Source: Hemileia vastatrix (Eukaryota > Basidiomycota > Pucciniomycetes > Pucciniales > Zaghouaniaceae). From it: DNA of 64,000 bases. Location of the stretch: the NCBI GenBank assembly GCA_030280995.1, contig JASXTE010000008.1, forward strand, positions 16,134,212 to 16,198,211, read 5' to 3'. Positions 1 through 11,649 of the stretch are shown here, piece by piece. The position numbers and the translations under genes are program-made. Within the stretch, counting starts at the first letter, position 1. Each line of letters opens with the position of its first letter. The notes beneath the pieces are model-generated. The model made no database searches. It worked only from the letters and a program-made list of their open reading frames with translations, and was not told where the DNA came from.

Positions 1-349
1 TCTGTGCACTCCAGTGGATTTTGGTATAAGTAAGGGAGGAATTTGGCAGTTATTAGACATCACTTACTTACTAAAATTAAAATAAACACTATAAAACAAC
101 AATTATTATCCAAAGATATATTATAAAGCCATTATAAATTGATATTATCTTTATATTAGCTATAACTATATTATATTCATCTATTTCCACCACTAGCACG
201 CATTTAAATCCAAGTATTGTGAGTTTTATTTGAGAATAAATATTTTATTAGTCTTCCGCTGACGTTTAATAACTAAATAATTTATAAATAGGTGGTAGGA
301 ACATTAAAAAAAACTATTAAATCATACTTATATACTAGATACACTGACA
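1..349 (+). repeat. 3' part of the 5' LTR, chromovirus copy 1
   Basis: Bases 1-349 are repeated at 7634-7983 with scattered differences. The LTR ends in TGACA (345-349). The internal region then starts ATTGGGGGTC, the same junction as in copy 5 (62219-62230). The first part of this LTR lies left of the window. Confidence 0.9.
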
Positions 350-858
350 ATTGGGGGTCTTTCCTTAATTTTTAATTATTATTTAGTATATACCTTGGGA
401 CGTGATTTTTACTTTAGTATAGCTGAAAAAAAACCAAATATTTGGGTCTTCTGAGTAGTAGTGGGTCATCATAACTCAAATATTGTGGAAAAGAACCCTT
501 ATAATAATTTTACTTATTTTTTATAATAAAAATTAGGTATTTACAGTAGTAACTGTACCCAATATAAACCCAATTTCACTTGATATTTGGTCACCAATAT
601 AACACCCAATTAAATTGGTATTTGGTTAAAGCTTGGTAAGCTATTTATTCAACCTTATAAAGGTCTAGTTAAACTTATTATTTTAATTTTAACAGATTTT
701 TTTGAATTTTTATTACATTTTATTTAAATAAATAAAGATTTAAATTCAGGGTAAGCTCCAGTGCTTTTTATTAGTAATAACATTGCTAATACTTTTAATC
801 TACTACTTCCAATAGATTTTCCTTTCTGTAGAAATGATATATTTTTATTTTTATCAAT

Positions 859-2760
859 ATGAGTGCTCCCCAGGACAATGTAAGTGAAAAGCCTGCTTAT
901 AATACCAGGTCTAAAGCTAACAAAAACATTGCTCCAGGACATAACCATGGAGGGTCAGTCATACCCCCAGGCAGAACAAATGAGCATAGAGGAAAAAGAC
1001 ACCCTCTTAAAAATAATTACCATAAAAAAGACATATTCTCCTCTGCAGGATCAACTATCCCATCTGGAAAAATAGGTATTGAAGTTGGAGGAAACAAAGT
1101 CCCTCATGCTCAAGGAGGTAGAGCGATTATAGAACAATTTCAAGGTAGGATTTCAGCAGATGAACCAATCATTGGCAGAGCTAAAGGGAGGCCAGCCAAG
1201 TCAGAAAATACCTACCCCAGGAGGGTCACATCACTCCCAGGAGAGAATACTGGTAGAAAAATTGAAGTGGGATTGGTTCTATCAACAATGGTCCAGTCAC
1301 AACTGTAACAAGGATCCTCCTCCTCATCAGACTTCCTCAGTTCACCCCTGCAAGGGAAAACAAAGGCACCAAAAATCAGGGCTCACACTAATCCTGTGGT
1401 AAGTACATTCCCCTCTCAGATTGAACACAATACTGATAATTACAATGTAGGTAAAATTATTGATGTCAAATCTGTGCAGAAAATAGAGGAAAACTTAAGA
1501 AAATTAGATTTTAATGTAGATACACCTGACTTGTCTTTTGTCAATAACAACAGTAGTATTTATAATACAGTTAATCCTCAGTTTTGACCACTTACTAATG
1601 AGATGAAAAGTTCACAAGAGAGTGAGAGAATTGATAAGGAAGACTTGTAGTATTTTGATAATAATCCAACTGTCCATAGAATTGTTTCAGAATTGTGGAA
1701 TAGAATGACTGATTGTGAGTAACAGACAGTTAAGCTCACAAGTGATACAATTTCATCCTTAACATTAAATATTTCTCAACTGGCAACATGTAATAAAGAA
1801 TTAGAGAATGAACATTTGTCTCTAACTCTTAAATATGATTCATTGAGTAATAAATATAATGATTTTCAAACAAATTCTGTGAGTATGAAAAATTGTATGA
1901 AACACATTTATTGAAAACTGAATCAAGAACCAAGTTATCTTTTGCCCAGACAAACCAAAGTGTCTCTGAGCTGCTACAAAGATTGACTAAAGTTTAGATT
2001 GAAACTGACAATCTATTAATGAACCAGGATAATCATAAGTATACTCAGTATAATAATAATCCTTTCATTGGCAAAAGTGAATCTCATTCCTTCCCTATAC
2101 CACCACAACTAAATCCATCTGGTGGTAGTGTCAAATCTGAAAATGTAAGTCACAAATCCGTACAAGAGGAAATACAAGACAATTTATCAAGAGTAAATGA
2201 GTTTTTGAATTTACCTAAGACTAGTTAAATAAAATCCAATCAAAAGAACTGGCCTAGAATAGATCAGTACCCAAATTATGATGGGGAAGCCAGCTCTGAT
2301 TGGCAACATTTTATCCAAAGAATTGAAAATTTGAAATTCTCATATAAGTTACCAGATGAAGAAATAACATCAAAATTGATCTCTTTATTTAAGGATGTTG
2401 CTTTATTATGGTTTGAAGCTGTTTTGAATGAAGGTAACGATTACTCTTGGGCTGAATGGAAACAACTAATTGAAAAATAATTTGGGGGTTATAAATTCAG
2501 ACTCACACAGCAGAGACTTTATGAGAAAACTAGGTATAATCCATTGAATGGTGACAAACCTATGGTATTTGAATGAATTTAAATAAAATATTAAAAGCCA
2601 TTGAGCCTTACATAAATTTTAACTTATGGAAAGATAAGATAATATATAAACTACCTATATCTGTCAGAGACATTGTTGTAGCTAGAACAATTAATGTTAC
2701 TGAATATTCTGACTTTATTCATTTTTGCAATGAAATATTACTAAACCATAAGTAAGAAGC
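859..2760 (+). pseudogene. gag: gag of chromovirus copy 1
   Basis: Structural Gag precursor of the element, expected to form virus-like particles in the cytoplasm. The start ATG at 859 is chosen because copies 2 and 5 have the same leader. An N-terminal Y-N-T-R-S motif (about 895) is followed by a basic region. Around 1500-1900 comes a coiled-coil-rich stretch, and at 2240-2755 a capsid-like domain (W-P-R-I-D, D-W-Q-H-F, W-F-E-A-V, W-K-Q-L). In-frame stops lie at about 1306, 1585, 1648, 1722, 1995 and 2480, and the frame shifts near 1900, 2570 and 2760. Most stops come from single-base changes relative to copy 2. A zinc knuckle is reduced to one or two Cys near 2880. Between 884 and 1402 a second, overlapping frame is also largely open (see the intron entry). 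Confidence 0.85.
880..937 (+). other. Putative 58-nt intron in gag leader, copy 1
   Basis: GTAAGT donor (880-885), a CTAAC branch-point match at 916-920 and a CAG acceptor ending at 937. Its removal joins the first seven codons (859-879) to the overlapping frame that contains M-E-G-Q and then S-I-E-E-K-D-T. The same segment with the same length is present in copies 2 and 5. Splicing is inferred, not shown. Confidence 0.6.
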
Positions 2761-3039
2761 AAGGTATTCCACTTATAAACAAAATATTTAAGCTGTGAAA
2801 AATCAGAATTCAAAAACACTTCAGGAGAAGCAGAAAAAACCTACTGCACCTGTAGTACCAAAAAAGTATGAGACAAATACTTGTTATAAGAGTAACAAAA
2901 CTTGGGATAAGGTCAAAAATGTGAGAAGAATATAAATATTGTTGAAAATCAACATGAATCTGAAATTGAAACAGAGAAAAGTAAAGATTCAAGTGATTAT
3001 GACAGTAATATCTCATATAGTGATGAAAATGAAGTCTGT

Positions 3040-6000
3040 ATGTTGGAAGATTATTTGTCCATCTTTGAAAATCCAATATTAAATATGGAATCAAATGAAT
3101 CTTTAATGAATTTTGAGGATGCTGAAATCATTAAAGATATACAAGCTGATAACTTTAGAATGACACCTATCTTGGTTCCAGCTATCATTTCTGGTGAAAA
3201 TGTTAATATAGTATTGGACACAGGAGCTTCTGGTTCTGTTGTTTCTACTAATACATTGCAGAAAATTGATAGTGAATATAGGTCTAAGCTTGAACCCCTT
3301 CAAAGTAAAAAATGGAGAGGTTTTGGATCAGTACTACATCCCATTGGTAGATACAAAGCTGCTGCTTTCTTTAAACATCAACATGGTTATGTAAGAGTAA
3401 CTTGTGACTTTGTAGTAATGGATAATACTAACTTTAGTGACTGTTTTATCATTGGAAATGATATTCTGACTAAGTTTGGTGTGAAATTTGACCCTGCTAA
3501 TAAAAATTTTACAATTAGCATGAATTTTAAAAGGAAAATTAAAATAAATTCTTTTAACACAGTCTTACACAATGAGTCAGTAACAAATATTCCGTGCAAA
3601 GGAAGAGAATCCAATGAGATGGAACTTCTGGAAACAGAAATTTCAAAAGCATCATTTGGCACTCAGATAAGTAAAGGTGTGAAAAATAATAATTTGGACT
3701 TAATTAAAGCATTTTCAATGGCTTTTGCACATATTAAAAATGAACTTGGCCTTGTAAAAGATCATGAAATGAAGATTAGTTTAACCTGTGATGTGGATAA
3801 TATTCCTGGTAGTCTTAAAAAGAAACCATACCCTACTTCACCAATGAAGAGGAAAGACATAGAGAATAATATTAAAATGTTATTAAAAATGAACATTCTT
3901 GAGAAGGTTGAAACTACACAAAAATATTGTGTAATATCACCAGTGCGAGTTTCTTATGAACAAGATAAAGCAAGACTGTGAGGTGATTGTAGAGCATTAA
4001 ATACATTTACAGTAGATGATATTTATCCCTTTCCAAGGATTTCTTCTAAACATGCAACCCTTAAAGGTGCTAAGTATTTAAGTTGCTTAGATGGAAATAA
4101 AGGGTAACATCAAATTCATGATGAAAAGAATTCACATAAATTTTTGTTGATAACAACACACATGGGAATTTATAAATATATCAGGATGCCAATTGGACCA
4201 AAAAATGCTACATCAGTATTTCAGAAGTTAATCGATATAACTTTCCATTATGAAATGATTGAGGGATGGTTAATGGTATACATTGATGACATCATAGTGT
4301 TCTCTAAGACTTATTATGAACACTTAATCCATTTAAAGAAGGTATTTCAAAAAATGAATGAAATAAAAATGACCCTTGCATTGAAAAAATGTAAATTTGG
4401 GTTTGAATCTTTAAAAGTGCTTGGTCATATTGTATTTGGCTTACAAATATGTGTAGAACAAAATAACGTGGCTTCAATCAAGAATATTGGCATTCCTCAA
4501 AATGTAAAGGATGTACAATCTTCTCTTAGTATGTGTGGTTATTATAGACAATATATAAAAAACTACCAATAAATTTCTGATCCATTGACCACACTGATAA
4601 AGAAATCAGAAGCTTTCATTTGGAATAATGAAAGACAACAGGCTTTTGATAAGTTGAAAGAATGTTTGATGACAGCTCCTATCTTGGTATTACCAAATTT
4701 CCAATTGCCTTTTGTATTTTATACAGATGCAAGCTTTATTGGTCTGGGTGCTGCTTTGCATCAAAAATAACTTATTGAAGGAAAAATTTCAGAAGTAGAA
4801 ATTTGCTATATTTCACGTACTCTAAGAATTAGAGAATTTAAATATGGTGCTACTCAGTTTGAATTTTTTGCAGTAGTATGGGCTCTTGAGAAGTTATCTA
4901 TTACCTTGAAGACCAAAAATTTGAGTTAATAAGTGACTGTAGTGCAGTTAAGTCACTCTTAAACATGAAAACTCCTAATAGACATATTTTTAGTTGGCAA
5001 TTAGCTGTACAAGAATACATAGGACGGATGACTTTTACACATAGAGCCGGAACCTTACACTCTAATGTAGATTTGTTATCTATAGTACCTCTGCCTAATA
5101 ATGATGATAATCCTGCTTATGTTCCTGAAACAGAGATTATTAACATTTATGGCATTTATATTGTAGATCTTGAGGATGAATTCATGCAATCAATTATTGA
5201 TATGTATGCTTCAGATCCTGACTTGAGTAAACTCACTACAATATTAAATGATCTGTCAAATGCTTCAATGAATGTTTTAATAAAAACAATACCAAATCAG
5301 TATAAAGAGGCATTAGAAAAAGGAAAATTTTCCATTGAGGATGGTTTTATACATTACAGGAAAAAATTAAGTAATGTAATTGTAATTTCCCCTTCAATGA
5401 AGGAGTTAATGTTAAGTATATGTCATGATGGTATATTAGCATGTCATTTTGACTACCATAAAACATTAAAAAAAGTAAAAAATACAGCTTGGTGAGTTAA
5501 CATGTCTGAGGATGTTCAAAAATATGTTGAGACATGTGATTCTTGTCAAAAATCTAAAAGATTAACGGGCAAAAGAGCTGGTTTATTACTACAAATTGAG
5601 CAACCAAAAGCTCCATGGGATTTAAAAAGCATGCACTTTGTAACAGGTTTGCCAATAGCAGGGGATAAGAGTCATAACTCCTGCTGGGTAATTTTAGATA
5701 GATTTACAAAGATGTGTAAATTTATTCCTACCCACAAAGAGGTTTCTGCAAAGGTATTAGCTTTCTTATGGTGGACACAAATGTTAAATTTAGCAGGTTT
5801 CCCCAAAGAAATAGTTTCTGACAGAGATCCAAAATTTACTTCTGAGTTCTGGACATCACTTATGGATGTTTCAGGGTGTCGATTTCAACTTTCTACAGCA
5901 CACCATCCACAAACTGATGGGCTAGCAGAATGAATGATACAAACTTTAGAAGATATAATAAGAAGATATTGCGCTTTTGGTCTTAACTTTAAAGACAAGG

Positions 6001-6713
6001 AAGATTTCACGCATGATTGGGTAACCCTTATCCCAGGTTTAGAATTTGCATACAATAGTACAGTACATTCTGTCACTGGCAAAAAGCCATTTGAGTTATG
6101 GTTGGGTTATGTACCTAATACCCCTGCTAAAACTCTTAGTTAATTACCTAGATTGGATATCCATCCAGGTACTGAATCTTTTCTTCAGATGCAAGAATTA
6201 TGCAGAAAACATGCTCAAGAATGTTTAAATAAGGTGTTTGAGTATGAGAAGAAACGATAGGATAAAGCCCATAAAGCGCAAATGTTCAAAGAGGATGATG
6301 AAGTCCTTATTTCAACACTATATTTTAATTTAAATAGTAATGATAAATTGAAGGGTCCATTCAATTGACCATTTGTAGTTAAAAAGATGGTTGGTAATAA
6401 TGCTGTTGGGTTTATTCTATGTGCACCATATGATAGAAAACATCCAGTATTTCCTATTTCTCTTATAAAACCATACCATTCTAATGATACTTCTCTATTT
6501 CCAAGAAGGTCAGAAAGCATATACAGCAACCTGATGAAAGAGTTGAAAAGGCAGAAATTGAAAAGATACTTAAAAAGAGACACCTTACTAAAGGAAAGGG
6601 AGTTGAGTATCTATTAAGATTCAAAAATAAATAAAGTGAATATGACCAGTGGATTCCAGAAAATGAAATATCAGATCTTAAAAATCTCTTGAAAAAATTT
6701 AAACCAAAATAAT
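3040..6713 (+). pseudogene. pol: pol of chromovirus copy 1 (PR-RT-RH-IN-chromodomain)
   Basis: Replication polyprotein. Protease active site D-T-G-A-S at about 3218-3232. Reverse transcriptase at 3820-4570, with an intact Y-I-D-D-I at 4280-4294. RNase H starts near 4720 (Y-T-D-A-S-F-I-G) and is frameshifted between 4770 and 4965. Integrase has a zinc-binding start (H-D-G near 5425, C-D-S-C near 5536). Of its DDE residues the second and third remain (S-D-R-D near 5820, A-E at 5928), but the first Asp position reads His (M-H-F-V-T-G near 5632). The tail (6540-6713) has the chromodomain pattern I-E-K-I-L then E-Y-L-L-R-F and W-I-P-E-N, which in chromoviruses targets integration to modified histones. 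Stops at 3979, 4105, 4570, 4768, 5493, 5931, 6141 and elsewhere make it non-functional. Confidence 0.93.
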
Positions 6714-6815
6714 ACTGTTTATTCAGTATATGTATTATAGAAAATTTAAAAAAATTTCTATTCACTCCTTACTTTTAATTAAAATGTCTTAACAATTTTT
6801 TTATTGTATTTATTT

Positions 6816-6827
6816 TGGGTGAGGGAG
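6816..6827 (+). other. Polypurine tract, copy 1
   Basis: TGGGTGAGGGAG lies immediately before the LTR start TGTTAG. It is the expected primer site for plus-strand DNA synthesis. Copy 4 has the equivalent GAGTGAGGGAG just before its LTR at 56391. Confidence 0.75.
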
Positions 6828-7983
6828 TGTTAGCCTAGAAACACCTTGGACTGAGTATTTTTTATACCTAAAATAAGATAAACTTAAATACATTAAGCTT
6901 ATATCTTAAAAATAAGGTTAAAACAATAATATATATGATTATATTACATATATATATAATTGATCCTCTATTATATAAATTATAGTAGTTTAAATAGCTT
7001 ATCCATAGCCTAATAATAACTATTAAGGCTTTAATGGAGTCATAATATACTTATCTGAAGTTATATTAAGTAATTATTGACATACATAAGCTTATATGTA
7101 TACATAAATCTCATATTCAGTGAAATATGCATTATATTATGTATATTTAGGTATATAAGTGGGTTTTAGCCTCTTAATAGCCTATAACTTTTGTTTTTCT
7201 GCTTATTTTAGGTCATATGAACGTATCCAGTTGGCTCACAACGCCTACAGAAGCATAAACATCTATTTCAGGTGCATACACTCAGTCTGGAAAACTTAAT
7301 CTGCTTCCTTGGATGAATATTCACAGATTTATGGGTTAATATGGATGCTTGGGGATGTTATTGGGGGCTTGGAAATTTCATTTGTTTCTTTATATGCTTT
7401 GGGTTTCATTATATTCTCTTTGAATGAGTTATTTTACCTGTTTCTTTATGGTATCCGCTTTTATCTGGATTTTCTATTTATGGTATGGGTCTGTGTTATC
7501 ATTAATTGTGATAGAGGGTCCTTAATGGAGGTCTGGGTGTTGAATCTGCTTGAAGTGGACGCCATGGGGAGGTGATGGGCCCTCACAGTGCTGTAATTTC
7601 CGGGGATAGCAGTGACATCATCTGGATTGAAGGTCTGTGCACTCCAGTGGATTTTGGTATAAGTAAGGGAGGATTTTGGCGGTTATTAGACATCACTTAC
7701 TTACTACAACTCAAATGAACACTATAAAACAATTATTATTATTCAAAGATATATTATAAAGCCATTATAAATTGACATTATCTTTATATAAGCTATAACT
7801 ATATTATTTTCATCTATTTTCCACCACTAGCACGCATTTAAATCCAAGTATTGTGAGTTTTATTTGAGAATAACTATTTTATTAGTCTTCCCCTGAGGTT
7901 TAATCACTAAATCATTTATTAATAAGTTGTAGGACCATTAATAAATACTATTAAATCATACTTATATACTAGATAAACTGACA
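6828..7983 (+). repeat. 3' LTR of chromovirus copy 1 (1156 bp)
   Basis: Runs from TGTTAGCC to CTGACA, the usual TG...CA ends. It carries a TATA-box candidate TATATAAG at 7152-7159. Its first 330 bases are related to the LTR fragment at 53900-54262, and its start motif (TGT-AGCC, then G-GACTGAGT) to copy 5's LTR at 60724. A reading frame at 7309-7575 inside it has no support as a gene. Confidence 0.9.
7152..7159 (+). promoter_or_regulatory. LTR TATA-box candidate, copy 1
   Basis: TATATAAG inside the 3' LTR, about 330 bases from its start. Related LTRs at 61891-61898, 55481-55490 and 50211-50220 also contain TATA boxes in their own transcription direction. Confidence 0.4.
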
Positions 7984-9812
7984 AAAAATACCATAGGTTT
8001 GTCACCATTCACCGGATTAAACCTAGTTTTCTCATATAATCTTTTCTGAGTGAGTCTGAATTTAGAGCCCCAAATTGTTTTTCAATTAGTTGTTTCCATT
8101 AAGCCCAAGAGTAGTATTTACCCTCATTCAAAACAGCTTCAAACCATAATAAATCAAAATCTTAAAATAAAGAGACAATTTTGATTTTATTTCTTCATAT
8201 GGTAACTTATATGAGAATTTCAAGTTGTCAATTCTTTGAATAAAATTTTGCCAATCAGATCTGGCTTCCCCATAATAAGTTGGGTACTGATCTATCTTAG
8301 GCAAGTTCTTCTTATTGGATTATATTTCACTAATCTTAGGTAAATTCAACAACTCATTTACTCTTGATAAATGGTCTTGTATTTCCTCCTGTACAGATTT
8401 GTGACCAACATTTTCAGATTTGACAATACCACCAGATGGCTTTAGTTGTGGCGGTATAGGGAAAGAATGAGATTCACTCTTGCCAATGAAAGGATTATTA
8501 TTAAACTGAGTATACTTATGATTATCCTGGTTCATTTTTATATTGGCAGTTTCAATCTCAATTTTAGTCAATCTTTGTAGCAGCTCAGAAACACTTTGAT
8601 TTGTCTGGGCAAAAGATAAATTAGTTCTTGATTCAATTTTCAATATTTGTGCTTCATACAAATTTTTAACTCACAGAATTTGTTTGAAAGTTCACTATAT
8701 TTATTACTCAATTAATCATACTTAAGAGTTAGAGACAGATTTTCATTCTCTAATTCATTATTTTGTGTTGGCAGTTGAGAAATTTTCAATGTTAAGGATG
8801 ATATTGTATCACTTTTGAGCTTAACTGTCTGTTCCTCACAATCAGTCATTCTATTCCACAATGCTGAAATAATTCTATGGAAAGTTGGATTATTGTTTAA
8901 ATACTCCATTTCTTCTTTCTCAATTCTCTCACTATCTTGTGAACTTCTCATCTCACTAGTAAGTGGTGGCAAATGAGGATTAACTGTATTATTCTTATGA
9001 ATAGTACTGTTGTTATTGACAAAAGACAAGTCAGGTGTATCTACATCGAAACCTAATTTTCATAAGTCCTCCTCAATTCTCTGTACAGATTTGCCATCAA
9101 TAATATTACCTATATTGTAATTACCAGTATTGTGTTCAATCTGAGAGGGTAATCTACTTACCACAGGATTTGTGCAAGCCCTGATTTTTGGTGCTTTTGC
9201 TTTCCTTTGTAGGGGTGAGCTGAGGAAGTCTGATGAGGAGGAGGATCCCTGTTGCAGCTGTGACTGGACCATTGTTGATGGAACCAATCCCACTTCCATT
9301 TTTCTACCAGGATATTCCCCTAGGAATGATTTGACCCTCCTGGGGTATGGGGTTGCTGACTTGGCTGGCCTCCCTTTAGCTCTGCCAAGGTTTGGTTCAT
9401 CTGTTGAATTTTTCTGCAATTGCTCTACCTCCTTCAGCATGAGAGACTTTAATTCCTCCAACTTCAGAACCTGTTTTTCAAGATTGGAAAGTTGATCCTT
9501 CAGAGGAGGAGAATTCTTTTTTATTGTAATCTTTTTTAAGAGGGTGTCTTTTTCCTCTATACTCATTTGCTCTGGCTGGGGGTATGATTGACCCTCCATG
9601 GTTATGTCCTGGAGCAATGTTTTTATCAGCTTTAGACCTGGTATTATAGGAAGGCTTTTCACTTACATTGTCCTGGGGAGCACTCATCATGATATGAATA
9701 ACAATATTTTACGTCTACAAAAGATAAAACCTATATGGTAATTAGTAGACAAGATTTATTAGCAATACAATTACTAATAAAAGCTCTGGAGCTTACCCTG
9801 AGTTTATATCAT
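7984..9812 (-). pseudogene. gag: gag fragment of chromovirus copy 2
   Basis: The antisense strand reads the 5' leader and gag of a copy-1 relative: start codon at 9687, coiled-coil region to about 8700, capsid-like domain to 7984. It stops abruptly at 7984 where copy 1's LTR begins, so copy 1 landed in this gag and copy 2's remaining part would lie left of the window. Its 5' end is lost near 9812, in the leader, and no LTR is present there. A deletion of about 13 bases near 9405, relative to copy 1, fuses the second (spliced-type) gag frame to the first, giving a 200-codon open stretch at 9060-9662. Stops and small indels are scattered elsewhere. Confidence 0.88.
9609..9666 (-). other. Putative 58-nt intron in gag leader, copy 2
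   Basis: Read on the minus strand: GTAAGT donor at 9666-9661, CTGAT branch-point-like motif, CAG acceptor ending at 9609. Length and position match copies 1 and 5. It lies between codon 7 of gag and the M-E-G-Q start of the second frame. Confidence 0.58.
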
Positions 9813-10624
9813 ATCTGTCAATTTATTTTTATTCTTTGGACATTGTTTTTTCTTTCTTTGAGCATGAGATATATTTTCAGCAGCCTCTCTAGATTTGAAA
9901 ATAATTATTGAAATCATGACATTGATTTTTATATTTCTAAATTGGAACAGATGAGTAATTGTAAAATTTGCAGCAATTAACTGTGATGTTGAGCTGTCAA
10001 ACATATTAGGAACTTTTCTCTTCAGATGTGTAAGGTGGGCTAGAATATGTATGGCCAAATCAATAGGACAATCTAAATTGAAGTTGGATTCTTCAGCAGG
10101 AAGGGTAAACTTTTGAGAAGCGAGATAATGAGATGATGCAACATGGGATGCCCACAAAGAGTGCTGATGAGAACTTGGGCTAACTAGTATTGATATCATG
10201 CATATCATCAATGATTCAGGGTGATCAGTCTTTTTAAATTGTAAAAGATTATTTGAGTTTGGTTTTTCACTATTAAAATTTTTTTCCAAATTTTCAAAGC
10301 TCAAATTATTTACCACCCAGATCTGCAAAGTGTCAAAATTGAGAAAATCTGAATCTAAAAAATCAACAAAACAATTAACTATCATAAAATGAATAAAAAA
10401 ACTTCAAGTAAGTGATACATAAAGAGTTCATTAATTTTTATAAGAATTTTGTCATGAGCAGATTTCTTCCATAGAAAATTGAATTGGTGAAAAATTCTTT
10501 GTGGCTTTTTGAGAGAAATAGACAAACAGATTTTGAATAGGTGATCAATTTCTGGCCATGCCCTAAGTAACTTTTGACTATTGATTCTACCTTCAAAAAA
10601 TCTAGGAATATCAGCTATTTGCTT
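9804..10624 (-). pseudogene. Unrecognised gene, downstream exons
   Basis: Two coding-like stretches on the minus strand. The first (10624 to about 10400, after an ACAG acceptor) encodes a Phe/Lys-rich segment with W-P-E-I-D. The second is a 193-codon open frame (10385-9804) with no stop, ending in a Lys-rich tail. The stop codon sits at the edge of the copy-2 gag fragment, so the true end may have been removed by that insertion. I recognise no domain. It may belong with the exons at 10732-11649 as one gene, because strand and spacing agree, but I could not settle the splice joining the two groups. Confidence 0.4.
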
Positions 10625-10731
10625 CTGTAATTATGAGTTGCCAATCATTGTCAGAGTATAAGGAAGGAAGTGATTAACAGTTTTTATTTATGATGATAGA
10701 GACATAGGATTTGTGGAATTTAAATTTTAGA

Positions 10732-11649
10732 TTATGATGATATGGCAACTAGAAGCTGTCTCTTTGAACTTAAAGTATTTTTGTGTGGCTGGCTAGGTGG
10801 ATCAATTTCTTCATTTGGTGTTTTCTCAGCCTCATAAGCAGAAGTAGCTTCATCATCTTTCTGAGTTAAAGAAGCTTCATATTTTGAAAATTCATCATCA
10901 TCATCTTCTTCTTCAACTTCTTCTTTATTAGAGAGAGATTTGCTATAATTTGAACCTTCAAATTGATCATGGTTTTTGAAGCTGGATTAATAGATAAGAA
11001 AAAGATAAGAAATATTAAATAAAAAAGTAAACAATTTTGAGATAGCTTTAATGACTAATATAAAATGGTTTTCTATATTACTCATGAAAGAAATTACATA
11101 CCTTTTTGACACATTTTGGCTAGTTTTTTTAGATTTTTGAGATGTTGCATAAGAAGAATCATTGGCAGGAGGAGTTTTAGTAGCACTGAAAAAACTAGAG
11201 CCACTAGAAAGTCTTATTCTTTCTGAACGTTGAGGAATAGCCTTATATCCCTTTTGAGATGTTGATGCGTGGCCTTCAGGGTCAGCTCTTTCATTATCAT
11301 CATCATCTTTGATGATCATTACATCATTGGAAGAAATTATACCTTTTTCATAAGCTGAATTGGAATAATTTTTAAAGAAAAAGGGTCAATAATCTATCCT
11401 ACTGAATTTAAAAAAGTTAATATAAAAAAGTTGCTTACATTTTTCTAGGTCATCAATTTATTCATGCACATTGTCATATGTATTTAAAATATAAGATGGC
11501 AAAGGATTCTGGCTATGATTTGACAGAAGCTCTTCAGTTTTTCCTTAAGAAAATTCAAGTATCTTGTAATATTGAGATCCAGTAATTTTGGTCCTTTTTT
11601 TGGCAAGAGAAGGAAGGTTAGGAGACATGCCTAGAGGTGATTGTTTCAT
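10732..11649 (-). pseudogene. Unrecognised three-exon gene encoding an acidic, Ser-rich protein
   Basis: Three exons fit together in phase: 11649-11439, 11354-11102 and 10981-10732. They are split by introns with GTAAGC...CAG and GTATGT...CAG borders (84 and 120 bases), totalling 714 coding bases. The product would be mostly disordered, with Asp runs (about 11290-11305), a Ser/Thr-rich middle and a Glu/Asp block (about 10880-10920). Exon 1 holds two in-frame TAA codons, so it is a pseudogene unless the true first exon differs. No family recognised. The acidic low-complexity composition would fit a nuclear protein or an accessory protein of a DNA transposon, but that is a guess. Confidence 0.45.

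Larger units (their letters stand above)
1..7983 (+). mobile_element. Ty3/Gypsy chromovirus, copy 1 (dead; 5' LTR cut by window edge)
   Basis: The left LTR fragment (1-349) matches the last 350 bases of the right LTR (6828-7983), and both end in CTGACA. Between them, in order, lie gag, protease, reverse transcriptase, RNase H, integrase and a chromodomain-like tail, which is the layout of chromoviruses. A purine tract (6816-6827) directly precedes the right LTR. By eye the two LTR copies differ at about 30 of 350 positions, so the insertion is old. The coding region carries many stops and at least three frameshifts. The right LTR runs straight into antisense gag of a relative, so this copy was inserted into another element. 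Confidence 0.92.

Noticed and set aside
859..2760. RIP (repeat-induced C-to-T mutation) as the cause of the many stops
   Set aside because: Some stops are CAG to TAG, but others are GAG to TAG or GAA to TAA (G to T) and there are many indels; no consistent RIP signature by eye.
5885..6583. Minus-strand frames at 5885-6082 and 6215-6583
   Set aside because: Antisense shadows of the integrase and tail of copy 1; no codon or motif support.
7309..7575. 88-codon frame in the LTR of copy 1
   Set aside because: Lies inside the LTR, rich in Phe/Leu/Tyr from T-rich DNA, with no motif and no counterpart seen in the other LTRs.
9172..9495. 107-codon plus-strand frame with several Cys
   Set aside because: Antisense of the copy 2 gag leader; the Cys pattern comes from reversed Ser/Gln codons.
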